From an uncultured Oscillospiraceae bacterium (lineage in GTDB: Bacteria > Bacillota > Clostridia > Oscillospirales > Acutalibacteraceae), in NCBI GenBank assembly GCA_900546735.1, contig URDW01000039.1, positions 1 to 14,395 of the forward strand: a stretch of 14,395 nucleotides of DNA. The letters run 5' to 3'. The notes below the pieces were generated by a model. It had not been told where the DNA came from. It did not search any database and saw nothing but the letters and a program-made list of their open reading frames with translations. Position 1 is the first letter of the stretch. Every line of letters starts with the position of its first letter. A program made the position numbers and the translations under genes. Shown here one piece after another: positions 1 to 7,665 of the stretch.

Positions 1-49
1 ATCTACACCTATTAAGTCGTCGGCAGCGTCAGATGTGTATAAGAGACAG
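1..49 (+). other. Nextera (Tn5) library adapter with i5 index, not genomic
   Basis: The first 49 bases match the P5-side Nextera adapter: the end of the P5 arm (ATCTACAC, 1-8), an 8-base index CTATTAAG (9-16, which I recall as Nextera XT index S518), TCGTCGGCAGCGTC (17-30) and the 19-base Tn5 mosaic end AGATGTGTATAAGAGACAG (31-49). Genomic sequence starts at 50. Any protein that begins with MYKRQ here is an artefact of translating the adapter. Confidence 0.98.
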
Positions 50-604
50 CCCGAAGAGCCGCGTTTTGTGACCGACCGTGAAAATGTAAAGCAGGGCAAG
101 CTTGTTTTGGGCTTTCGTGTGGACTGTGCACCCGACAGTGCGTTTGCACCGGCTGTGCGCAGCGCGGCCGATGTGTTTGGCGGCGGCCCTTATTCCAAAC
201 TGTTTGTCCATGTGCGCGAAAAGATGAGCCTTTGCTATTACTGCTCGGCACGCTATGTGCGCGCCATGCGCGCCGTGATCGTGCAGTGCGGCTGTGAAGA
301 AAAGAATATGGAAAAAGCGGTGAAAGAGATCCTTACCCAGCTTGCCGAGGTGCAAAAGGGCAACTGTGAAAGCGAGTTCGCCTCGTCCAAGGCCGGCATC
401 GGCGACACATTGCTTTCGGTTTATGATACGCCGCAGGGGCTGGAGACCTGGTACCTTTCCCAAATCGCCGACGGCGACTACAAGTCGCCGCGCACGGCGG
501 CGGAGGAAAACGGCGCCGTCACGTTTGAAGACGTGCAGCGCGCCGCCGGGCTTTTGAAGCTCGATACGGTTTACAGACTTGTATCTGCAAAGGAGGCGGA
601 GTGA
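50..604 (+). CDS. M16 family peptidase-like subunit, C-terminal part (YmfF-like), 5' truncated
   Basis: This is the last 184 codons of an M16 (insulinase/pitrilysin) family protein; the N-terminal half is lost at the contig edge. The segment VREKMSLCYYCSARY has the Arg-Tyr arrangement of the C-terminal M16 domain (usually LREKxGLxYxVxS), the R/Y pair that helps bind substrate. The zinc motif, if the protein has one, would lie in the missing half. The neighbour downstream carries HxxEH, the arrangement of Bacillus ymfF-ymfH and of two-subunit M16B peptidases in which one subunit brings zinc and the other the R/Y pair. By that analogy this subunit is probably the non-zinc partner, likely cytosolic; the substrate is unknown. 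The stop codon TGA (602-604) overlaps the next ATG by one base, and the ribosome site of the next gene lies inside this gene. No true start is visible in the window; the reading frame only appears to start within the adapter. Confidence 0.88.
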   Translation, partial: PEEPRFVTDRENVKQGKLVLGFRVDCAPDSAFAPAVRSAADVFGGGPYSKLFVHVREKMSLCYYCSARYVRAMRAVIVQCGCEEKNMEKAVKEILTQLAEVQKGNCESEFASSKAGIGDTLLSVYDTPQGLETWYLSQIADGDYKSPRTAAEENGAVTFEDVQRAAGLLKLDTVYRLVSAKEAE

Positions 605-1881
605 TGAAAGAGATCACATCTTCTGTTCTGAGCGAAAAATATTATGAGATCGACCATGTCTCCGGTCTGAAGGTGCTGGTCTACCCGATGCAGGGCTACA
701 CGTCGGCCTACGCAGCGTTTGCCACGAAGTACGGCTCTATCGACACCTGCTTCCGTTTAAAAGGCGAAGCAGAATTTACGGCCGTGCCGGAGGGCATCGC
801 CCATTTCCTGGAGCATAAGCTGTTTGAAAGCGAGGAACTGGACGCTTTTGAACGCTACGCCAAAACCGGCGCGTCGGCAAACGCCTACACGTCTTTTGAC
901 AAAACGTGTTACCTTTTCTCCTGTTCCGACCATTTTGAAGACAATCTGGAGATTTTGCTCGACTTTGTGACCCACCCGTATTTCACAAAGGAAACGGTGG
1001 AAAAAGAGCAGGGCATTATCGGGCAGGAGATCACCATGTATTACGATGAGCCGGGCTGGATGGCTACGTTCAACCTTTTGCGCTGCCTTTATAAAAACCA
1101 CCCGGTGCGCATCGACATTGCCGGCACCTGCGACTCCATCGCGCAGATTACCGACAAGCTGCTTTATTCCTGTTACAACACGTTTTACAATCTCAGCAAC
1201 ATGGTGCTGGCCGTGGCCGGAAACGTCACGCCCGAGCAGGTGCTTGGCGTGTGCGACCGCGTACTGAAAAAGGCCGAACCGATCGAGATCGAGCGCAGCT
1301 TTACTGACGAACCTGACGAGATCGTTTCTCCCACGGACACTTATTACCTTTCCGTGGGCGTGCCGGTGTTTGCACTCGGCTACAAAGAGGTTTGCGAAAC
1401 GCCCGAGGCATCGCTTGCCGAGATCGTGCAGACGAACATCATTTTAGAGGCGCTTGCCGGCAAGACTTCGCCGCTTTATAACGAGCTGCTTGAAAGCGGC
1501 CTTTTGAACCAGAGCTTTTCCTACGAATATTTTACAGGCTTCGGTTACCGTGCCTGTATTTTTGACGGGGAAAGCCCGGACCCTGCGCGTGTGGCCGAAA
1601 AGCTCCGCGCGGCGGCAGCGGCGCTGAAAGAGGGGGGCTTAAGCGAGGATGCGTTTGAAACGGCGCGCCGCAGCCTTTACGGCCGCGAGATCATGGAGTA
1701 TAATGAGGTCGACAGCGTGGCCAACGCCATGATGTCTGCCTATTTTGCAGGCTACAGCATTTTTGATGTGCTGCAGGCGTTTAAAAAGGTAACGCTTGAC
1801 CAGGTGAACGCCCGCCTGCAAACGATTTTGCGTGACGACCACGCGGCACTTTCTGTGGTAAAGGAGAAAGAAAATGTCTGA
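604..1881 (+). CDS. M16 family zinc metallopeptidase (YmfH-like)
   Basis: A 425-residue M16-family peptidase. The inverted zinc motif HFLEH is at residues 67-71, and E135/E142, seven residues apart, fit the distal glutamates that complete zinc binding in pitrilysin-like enzymes. The C-terminal half (SGLLNQSFSYEYFTGFG, about 297-313) resembles YmfH and lacks an evident R/Y pair, which the upstream subunit has, so the two probably act as a heterodimer. The start is ATG 604 rather than GTG 601, because AGGAGG (591-596) lies 7 bases from ATG and only 4 from GTG. The gene overlaps the preceding stop by one base and lgt by 8 bases, so translation is coupled. No signal peptide is visible. Its biological substrate is unknown; in Bacillus relatives such pairs sit among housekeeping genes. 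Confidence 0.92.
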   Translation: MKEITSSVLSEKYYEIDHVSGLKVLVYPMQGYTSAYAAFATKYGSIDTCFRLKGEAEFTAVPEGIAHFLEHKLFESEELDAFERYAKTGASANAYTSFDKTCYLFSCSDHFEDNLEILLDFVTHPYFTKETVEKEQGIIGQEITMYYDEPGWMATFNLLRCLYKNHPVRIDIAGTCDSIAQITDKLLYSCYNTFYNLSNMVLAVAGNVTPEQVLGVCDRVLKKAEPIEIERSFTDEPDEIVSPTDTYYLSVGVPVFALGYKEVCETPEASLAEIVQTNIILEALAGKTSPLYNELLESGLLNQSFSYEYFTGFGYRACIFDGESPDPARVAEKLRAAAAALKEGGLSEDAFETARRSLYGREIMEYNEVDSVANAMMSAYFAGYSIFDVLQAFKKVTLDQVNARLQTILRDDHAALSVVKEKENV

Positions 1882-2804
1882 TTTTACGCGTGTTTATTTT
1901 CCCGGTCTCGGCTGGGAATTCGATGTGCCGGCCGTGGCTTTTACGGTCGGCGGCTATGAGGTACACTGGTACGGCATCATTATTGCCATCGGCTTTGCGC
2001 TGGCCGTCGTTTACGGCGGCCGCATGGCCTATAAATGGAAGATGAGCCTGGACGGCATGACCGATGTGCTCATCTGGGGCACGGTTTTCGGCATTATCGG
2101 CGCCCGTCTGTATTATGTGGCCTTTGAGTGGGATTATTATGCCCAGCACCTGGGCGACATCTTTAAAATTTGGGAGGGCGGCATCGCCATCTACGGCGGC
2201 ATCATCGGCGCCATTATCGGCGCCGCAATCGGCTGCAAGATCGGCAAGGTCAATTTCCTGAATCTGCTGGATCTCGGCTCGCTCGGTCTTTTGATCGGCC
2301 AGGGCATCGGCCGCTGGGGCAATTTCTTTAACCAGGAAGCGTTCGGCGCCAACACCACGACCGCGCCGTTTCGCATGTATTCCTACAAGATCCAGCAAAC
2401 GCTGGAGGCCACGCAGCAGTCGCTGGCCGAGCGCGGCATGGATGTGGACCCGTCCCTGCCGGTGCACCCCACGTTCCTTTATGAAAGCGTGTGGTGTTTG
2501 CTGTCGTTTTTGGTGCTGCACATCATTGTGAAAAAATGCCGCCTGTTCAAGGGGCAGATCCTTATGCTTTACTGCGTGCTCTACGGTGCAGAGCGCATGG
2601 TCGTAGAGGGGCTGCGCACCGACAGCCTCTACATCGGCTCCACCGACATCCGCGTGTCGCAGCTTTTGTCTGCCATCATCGTGGTGGCCGGTTTGGTTTC
2701 GTTTATCACGTTCCTCATTTTGTATAAAAAGGGCAAACTGCCGAAGGCCATGGAACTGACTCCAGCAGACCGCGGCATCGACATCAGAAAGGAGAAAGCT
2801 GCAG

Positions 2805-2821
<17 letters not shown>
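1874..2821 (+). CDS. lgt: Prolipoprotein diacylglyceryl transferase
   Basis: Lgt moves the diacylglyceryl group of phosphatidylglycerol onto the lipobox cysteine of prolipoproteins, the first step of bacterial lipoprotein maturation, in the cytoplasmic membrane. The protein has 315 residues and many hydrophobic segments. It carries the Lgt signature GRWGNFFNQEAFG at 146-158, with R147 and N150 matching the essential Arg and Asn. HPTFLYE is at 198-204 and ERMVVEGLRTDS at 240-251. The segment GGIAIYGG (102-109) has Tyr where E. coli has the His of its HGG motif, as is common in Firmicutes. The C-terminal tail (about 286-315) is hydrophilic and slightly long. AAGGAG (1861-1866) lies 7 bases before ATG. 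It overlaps the M16 gene by 8 bases and folD by 17. Confidence 0.97.
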
Positions 2822-3655
<834 letters not shown>

Positions 3656-3659
<4 letters not shown>

Positions 3660-4216
3660 CGGTTTTGCCGTTTGCGCCGCCGTTTGCAAAGGACGTGCAG
3701 CACATCTGTGTGGAAACGGCTGACCCGGCGCTGAAAAATACGCCCAAAAAAGAAAAGATCCTGCTTGAACAGTACTGTGCCTATTACATAGACCATGCGC
3801 CGGATTTTTGCTTTGTGCTTTATGACGATGCGGCTGCGTGCGTGGCCGGTTATGTGCTGTGCGCGCCGGATTATCAAACGTATTTCCGGGTGTTTTGCCG
3901 TGAAAATGCGCGAAAGATCGCGCGCCTGTCGCCGGTGCAGGGCCTGCAGGCGGCGCTTGGCGCAGTTGCTTACCGTGCGTTTTCCCGGCAGTACCCGGCG
4001 CACCTGCACATAGATCTGCTGGAGGCGTACACGCGCCGCGGCTTCGGCACACAGCTGATGCAGGCGCTTTTTGAAAAGCTGAAAGCAGCCGGCGTGCCCG
4101 GCGTTTGCCTGTCTGTTTCTGCGGCCAATACGCGCGCTGTGGCGTTTTATCAGAAAATGGGCTTTTCAGTGCTGCAAAGCCACCCGGGCGGTTTTTTTAT
4201 GGGGAAAAAACTGTAA
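3656..4216 (+). CDS. GNAT family N-acetyltransferase
   Basis: A 186-residue acetyl-CoA-dependent acyltransferase. The acetyl-CoA loop is RRGFGT (127-132, the R/QxxGxG/A motif) after the strand HLHIDLLEAY. NTRAVAFYQKMGF (158-170) is the usual motif-B end with the Asn and Tyr of the active site. The N-terminal part (YCAYYIDHAPDFCFVL, 40-55) recalls the GNAT branch seen as the C-terminal domain of O-GlcNAcase, but that is only an impression. The substrate cannot be told. The start is GTG 3656, which overlaps the folD stop in the 4-base junction GTGA. I see no ribosome site, so expression probably depends on reinitiation after folD. It is the last gene of the operon, with a terminator 19 bases after its stop. 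Confidence 0.9.
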
Positions 4217-4234
4217 TATGAAGTTTGCTGCCAG

Positions 4235-4265
4235 GCGGCGCCGGTATTTCCGGCGCCGCTTTTTT
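4235..4265 (+). terminator. Rho-independent terminator of the M16-lgt-folD-GNAT operon
   Basis: A perfect 10-bp GC stem (GCGGCGCCGG / CCGGCGCCGC) with the loop TATTT is followed directly by six T. This is a strong intrinsic terminator in the plus direction. Confidence 0.95.
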
Positions 4266-4314
4266 GCGGTTATGTGCCAAAAATAAACATGGTATCAAAA
4301 ACGCCGCCTTGCTC

Positions 4315-4343
4315 TTGACTTGCCGTATACGTTTTTTTATAAT
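4315..4343 (+). promoter_or_regulatory. Sigma-A promoter of the two-component system
   Basis: TTGACT (4315-4320), a 17-base spacer and TATAAT (4338-4343) form a near-consensus housekeeping promoter. Transcription should start near 4350 and leaves a leader of about 40 bases before the chosen start of the response regulator. Confidence 0.88.
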
Positions 4344-4390
4344 GTTTTCGGCGTGTTTGTCTTTAAAATACCGTGTGGGAGAGGAACGTT

Positions 4391-5104
4391 TTGTTTAAGA
4401 TTGCCATTTGTGATGATGAGCAGGCGCTGATCGACACACTGAAAACGAATTTGGAACAGTATTCCCGGCAGACCGGCATAGAATTTTGCTTTTTTGAGTT
4501 CCACGACGGAACAGAATTGCTTGAAAACTATCAGCCTGATTTCGACTTGATTTTTATGGATATAAAGATGGAAAAAAAGAGCGGTCTGAAAACTGCGGAA
4601 GAAATCCGAAAGACAGACAGTACGGTGGGCTTATTTTTCCTGACTTCTTTGTCGCAATATGTGTGGAAAGGGTATGAATACGGAGCAATCAACTATCTGC
4701 TCAAGCCTATGAAGTACGGCAGGCTCAAAATGGAGCTGGACCGCTTTTTCTCACGCTATCAGGGCAGAGAGAAAGGGTATCTCAGCTTTTCCAACGACAA
4801 TGGGAAATATAAGGTGCTGTATAAAAATCTGCGCTATGCCGAGACACAGAAGCGCAATGTGCTTCTGCACTTTGACGATCAGGAGCAGGTCATTTACAAG
4901 AATATGAAAGAAATCGCTTCGCTTTTGGAGGCGCAGCGGCAGTTTGCCCGCTGCCATGCCAGCTATGTGGTCAACCTTTCGTTTGTCAAAAGCGTACAGG
5001 ATCTGGAGGCTGTTTTGACCACAGGTGAGCGTGTTCCCATCAGTCAGCCAAAGCGTAAGGAATTTATGGCAAAGCTCGCCGACTTCTGGGGGGATATGCT
5101 GTGA
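4391..5104 (+). CDS. LytTR-family response regulator (AgrA/LytR type)
   Basis: A 237-residue response regulator. The receiver domain spans about 1-120, with acidic D8/D9 in ICDDE, phosphoacceptor D57 in LIFMDIKM, T85 and K105 (LLKPM). A LytTR DNA-binding domain follows (about 130-235), with the hallmark ARCHASYVVNLSFV (187-200). LytTR regulators usually bind pairs of direct repeats and control virulence, competence or bacteriocin genes. I chose TTG 4391 as the start: it gives the typical MFKIAICDDE opening and has GGGAGAGG six bases upstream. The in-frame GTG at 4373 would add six residues and has no ribosome site. The stop overlaps the kinase ATG by one base, so the pair is coupled. The target genes are unknown. 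Confidence 0.94.
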   Translation: MFKIAICDDEQALIDTLKTNLEQYSRQTGIEFCFFEFHDGTELLENYQPDFDLIFMDIKMEKKSGLKTAEEIRKTDSTVGLFFLTSLSQYVWKGYEYGAINYLLKPMKYGRLKMELDRFFSRYQGREKGYLSFSNDNGKYKVLYKNLRYAETQKRNVLLHFDDQEQVIYKNMKEIASLLEAQRQFARCHASYVVNLSFVKSVQDLEAVLTTGERVPISQPKRKEFMAKLADFWGDML

Positions 5105-6399
5105 TGTGGGTGTATAATCTGTTAGATGTTCTCTCCACCATCGTGGAAACAGCTATTTTTTATGTAATTACTTTGTGCTTTTGCAGGACTTGCCGATTTC
5201 AAAAGGCAGTCAGCAGGATTGTCCCGCCCGCTGTTTTTGCAATAGTGGTTGTTATTATGACCTTTTTTGTGGATATAGGAGCATATCGAATTTTCATTGT
5301 TTTAGCTTTAATGGCTGCAATTACATTGATTTGCTATAAAGTGTCCATCCATACTGCGGTCATTGTTATGGAACTATCGTATCTGGTCATTGTACCGCTT
5401 TCAGAAGCTACGGGAATTTCCATAATGAGCCTGTTTTATCAGGGCGACACAATGGCGCAGGTGGGCGGAACAAGCATTTTGAAATGGCAGATTTATGTTT
5501 TTGTGATTTTACTGAAAACATTGTATGCTGTAATCGTATATCGACTGTTAAAAGACTTCAAGTATGAAATTCAGGCAAAAGACGCTGCTGTTTTGTCGGT
5601 CAGTTTTTTGTTGGTATTTGCAGTATCCTTTGCAAGTACCTATGGCTATTTGAATTTGGGAGAGTCTAATACGCTGATTTTGGATGTGGTTACATCTGTG
5701 CTTGGTGTAGTTTTTATTGTGCAATTTCTGTATTCTCGAAATGTATCCTATCTCCGTGAGCAGGAGCAGCGGGACAAAGTGCAGATCGCACAGCTTCAGC
5801 AGCAGTACGCTTATTATCAGGACAAGCTGAAAGACGAGGAACGCATACGCTCTATTTATCACGATATGAAAAATCATCTGCTTGTACTGGAAAGCAGTCA
5901 GGGAGCGGAGGCTACCCGGCAGATGGCACAGCAGCTGCGCGCACAGATCGCGGACTATGAAAACTATATCCATACAGGCAACGACTTTCTGGATATTATC
6001 ATCCGGGACAAGGCCGAAAAAGCGCGTCAAAAGCACATCGACTTTTCTGCCTTGATAGATTTCGGCGGTGTGGATTTTATAGAACCGCTGGACATCAGCA
6101 CTTTGTTTGGCAACGGTATAGACAACGCCATCGAAGCAAGTGAGAAGCTGCCGGAAGAACAGCGAGTGATACTTATAAAAGCAGGTCAGGTACAGAACTT
6201 TGTATCTATCCTGATCGAAAACAACTGCGTCGGCGAACCGGCAGCGGACGGCCGCACCGCCAAGACCGACAAGTTCCTGCACGGCTTTGGCATTGCCAAC
6301 ATGCAAAAAGCCGCTGAAAAGTACGGCGGTACTTGCACGACTACGCAGGAAAACGGCAAATTCACTTTGAAAATCCTGCTGCCTGTACCAACTGAATAA
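5104..6399 (+). CDS. AgrC/HPK10-type sensor histidine kinase
   Basis: A 431-residue membrane kinase. The first 210 residues form about seven hydrophobic segments. A coiled linker (about 212-250, rich in Gln/Glu/Lys) leads to the phosphoacceptor box YHDMKNH (252-258, His253). A GHKL ATPase domain follows, with N-box FGNGIDNAIEA (335-345) and G-box HGFGIANM (393-400). This is the layout of AgrC-like peptide-sensing kinases that partner with LytTR regulators. ATG 5104 is preferred over GTG 5101, with a run of G about 10 bases upstream. The membrane part is far richer in A/T than the kinase part; by hand count 5281-5340 has 17 of 60 G/C and 5761-5820 has 32 of 60. No AgrB or AgrD-like gene is next to it, so the signal is unknown. 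Confidence 0.93.
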   Translation: MWVYNLLDVLSTIVETAIFYVITLCFCRTCRFQKAVSRIVPPAVFAIVVVIMTFFVDIGAYRIFIVLALMAAITLICYKVSIHTAVIVMELSYLVIVPLSEATGISIMSLFYQGDTMAQVGGTSILKWQIYVFVILLKTLYAVIVYRLLKDFKYEIQAKDAAVLSVSFLLVFAVSFASTYGYLNLGESNTLILDVVTSVLGVVFIVQFLYSRNVSYLREQEQRDKVQIAQLQQQYAYYQDKLKDEERIRSIYHDMKNHLLVLESSQGAEATRQMAQQLRAQIADYENYIHTGNDFLDIIIRDKAEKARQKHIDFSALIDFGGVDFIEPLDISTLFGNGIDNAIEASEKLPEEQRVILIKAGQVQNFVSILIENNCVGEPAADGRTAKTDKFLHGFGIANMQKAAEKYGGTCTTTQENGKFTLKILLPVPTE

Positions 6400-6412
6400 A
6401 TGGTTTTTAGAG

Positions 6413-6449
6413 CCTGTCGCTTTATTTCAAGCGGCAGGTTTTTCTTTTT
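6413..6449 (+). terminator. Rho-independent terminator of the two-component operon
   Basis: A 10-bp stem (CCTGTCGCTT / AAGCGGCAGG, one G-T pair) with loop TATTTC is followed by TTTTTCTTTTT. It starts 14 bases after the kinase stop. Confidence 0.93.
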
Positions 6450-6450
6450 G

Positions 6451-6592
6451 GTTTAGATTTTGCGTTCTGGGTATTAGATTTTGCGCCGGGTATTGCTATT
6501 TTTTCAGATTGCCGTAAAATGCAGTTGTAAGGCGCCGGTGAAATGTTGGTTACGAAAAGTGCGTTTTGGCTGTTTCTAAACAGAATCTAAAC
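6451..6592. repeat. Short repeats in the kinase-PadR intergenic stretch
   Basis: Two near-identical units beginning TAGATTTTGCG lie end to end (6454-6474 and 6475-6493). GTTTAGATT (6451-6459) recurs inverted as AATCTAAAC (6584-6592), and a further TCTAAAC is at 6575-6581, 11 bases before the next one. CTGTTTCTAAACAG (6570-6583) is itself a 6-bp-arm palindrome. These could be regulator binding sites; no protein can be assigned. I see no supported gene in 6450-6616. Confidence 0.5.
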
Positions 6593-6616
6593 AAATTGAG
6601 AACTTTATAATACTGC

Positions 6617-6645
6617 TTGACAGCTTATATTATACGTCGTATAAT
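6617..6645 (+). promoter_or_regulatory. Consensus sigma-A promoter of the PadR operon
   Basis: TTGACA (6617-6622), 17 bases and TATAAT (6640-6645) match the consensus exactly. Transcription should start near 6652, which places the ATG at 6651 at the very 5' end of the mRNA and makes it an unlikely start. The first usable ATG with a ribosome site is 6681. Confidence 0.93.
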
Positions 6646-6647
6646 AT
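6627..6647. promoter_or_regulatory. 21-bp palindromic operator, probable PadR autoregulatory site
   Basis: Perfect 10-bp arms ATATTATACG and CGTATAATAT flank a central T. The palindrome covers the promoter spacer and the whole -10 box. A dimer bound here would block RNA polymerase. PadR-family repressors usually bind inverted repeats at their own promoter, so the PadR encoded directly downstream is the natural candidate. Confidence 0.82.
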
Positions 6648-6680
6648 TGCATGAGAACGATAGATGAAAGGAAGGATCAG

Positions 6681-7004
6681 ATGACATTTCAGCTTGGCGC
6701 CGGATTGCTGGATGCTTGTGTGCTGGCCGTGCTGAACGGCGGCGACACTTATGGCTATGTGCTCACCCAGCGTATTAAGGAAGTGCTGGACATCAGCGAA
6801 TCCACCCTTTACCCGGTTTTGCGCCGTCTGCAGAAGGACGCCTGCCTGATCACCTATGACCAGCCGTATCAGGGGCGTAACCGCCGTTATTACTCCATTA
6901 CGGACTACGGCCGCGCCAATCTGCAAAAAGCGCAGGCAGAGTGGAGCATTTACAAGAAGAAAGTAGACAGTATATTGGCAGAAGGAGTGGACGGACATGA
7001 ATAA
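6681..7004 (+). CDS. PadR family transcriptional regulator
   Basis: A 107-residue winged-helix repressor, the usual size of the short PadR subfamily. The opening MTFQLGAGLLDACVLAVL, then GDTYGYVLTQRI (22-32), STLYPVLRRLQKDACL (41-56) and the wing GRNRRYYSITDYGRANL (65-81) are diagnostic. I moved the start from ATG 6651 to ATG 6681: the first lies only five bases after the -10 box, while 6681 has AAGGAAGGA just upstream and gives the standard PadR N-terminus. It overlaps the DUF1700 gene by 8 bases. The effector is unknown. PadR, DUF1700 and DUF4097 proteins commonly travel together in Firmicutes, suggesting that PadR controls its own operon in response to envelope state or small hydrophobic compounds. 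Confidence 0.93.
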   Translation: MTFQLGAGLLDACVLAVLNGGDTYGYVLTQRIKEVLDISESTLYPVLRRLQKDACLITYDQPYQGRNRRYYSITDYGRANLQKAQAEWSIYKKKVDSILAEGVDGHE

Positions 7005-7665
7005 AGACCAGTTTTTAAAGCGGCTGTCCGAGCTCTTGGACCGGCTTTCGCCGGAGGAGCGCCGTGACGCGATCCGCTATTATGTAGAATATTTTGACGA
7101 GGCCGGGCCGGAAAACGAAACGCGCATTTTGCTGGAACTCGGCTCGCCTGAGGAGGCGGCGGCCGCTATCCTGGCGGATTACGGTTATGACACGCCGGGC
7201 GCGGAAAGTGCTGAAAGCACGGCAAAGCCGTCTGCGGCCGAAGCGGTGCGCGGCGCGGGGCAGAAAGCCGGCGGCTGCCTGAAAAAGATTTTTTCCCTGT
7301 TTAAAAGAGCCTTTTTGTTTTGCCTGAAGCTGGCGCTCGGCTGCTTTGCCGCTTTTTGTGCGGTCATGGCCGGCGGGTTTGTCTTCTTTTGTCTGGCTTT
7401 TTTGCTGGCGGCCGGTATCTGCGGCTTCCTGTTTTCCGTGGCGGGCTTTATGGCCGGCGTTGTGCTTTTGTTTACCGACCTGGCAACCGGGCTTGTCGGC
7501 GTGGGCGCGGCGTTTGTGCTGGGCGCGCTCAGCTTTATGGTGGCTATGCTCGGCTGGAAGCTGCTTTTGCTGGCCGGGCGCGGCTGCAAAAAGCTTTACC
7601 GCAAATTAAAAACCTATGTGCGCAAAAGAAAGGAGGCTCACCATGCAAAAGATGCCGAAAATTAA
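6997..7665 (+). CDS. DUF1700 (HAAS-domain) membrane protein
   Basis: A 222-residue protein. Residues 1-67 form the helical DUF1700/HAAS region (MNKDQFLKRLSELLDRLS, then ERRDAIRYYVEYFDEAG and a GSPEEAAAAIL segment), as is typical for these PadR-linked proteins. An Ala/Ser/Glu-rich linker follows (about 68-88), then a basic stretch and about three or four hydrophobic segments (about 104-190), and a very basic tail (KLYRKLKTYVRKRK). The family is thought to act as a cytosolic signalling or adaptor domain attached to membrane segments, often beside PadR; its biochemical role is not established. AAGGAG (6982-6987) lies 9 bases before ATG. The gene overlaps PadR by 8 bases and the next gene by 23, so the three genes are translationally linked. 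Confidence 0.88.
   Translation: MNKDQFLKRLSELLDRLSPEERRDAIRYYVEYFDEAGPENETRILLELGSPEEAAAAILADYGYDTPGAESAESTAKPSAAEAVRGAGQKAGGCLKKIFSLFKRAFLFCLKLALGCFAAFCAVMAGGFVFFCLAFLLAAGICGFLFSVAGFMAGVVLLFTDLATGLVGVGAAFVLGALSFMVAMLGWKLLLLAGRGCKKLYRKLKTYVRKRKEAHHAKDAEN

Noticed and set aside
31..49. Tn5 mosaic end as a natural transposon boundary
   Set aside because: It is preceded by the P5 arm, index and read-1 arm of a Nextera library, and the mate at 14370 has the read-2 arm, so it is an adapter.
4219..4287. Short Arg-rich frame after the GNAT gene
   Set aside because: It is simply the translation of the terminator hairpin.
4373..4390. GTG 4373 as start of the response regulator
   Set aside because: It has no ribosome site at proper distance, whereas TTG 4391 has GGGAGAGG six bases upstream and gives the family's usual N-terminus.
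6543..6590. 15-codon frame (MLVTKSAFWLFLNRI) as a signal peptide gene for the sensor kinase
   Set aside because: There is no convincing ribosome site at normal spacing, no Cys/Ser for a thiolactone, no AgrB neighbour, and it follows a terminator.
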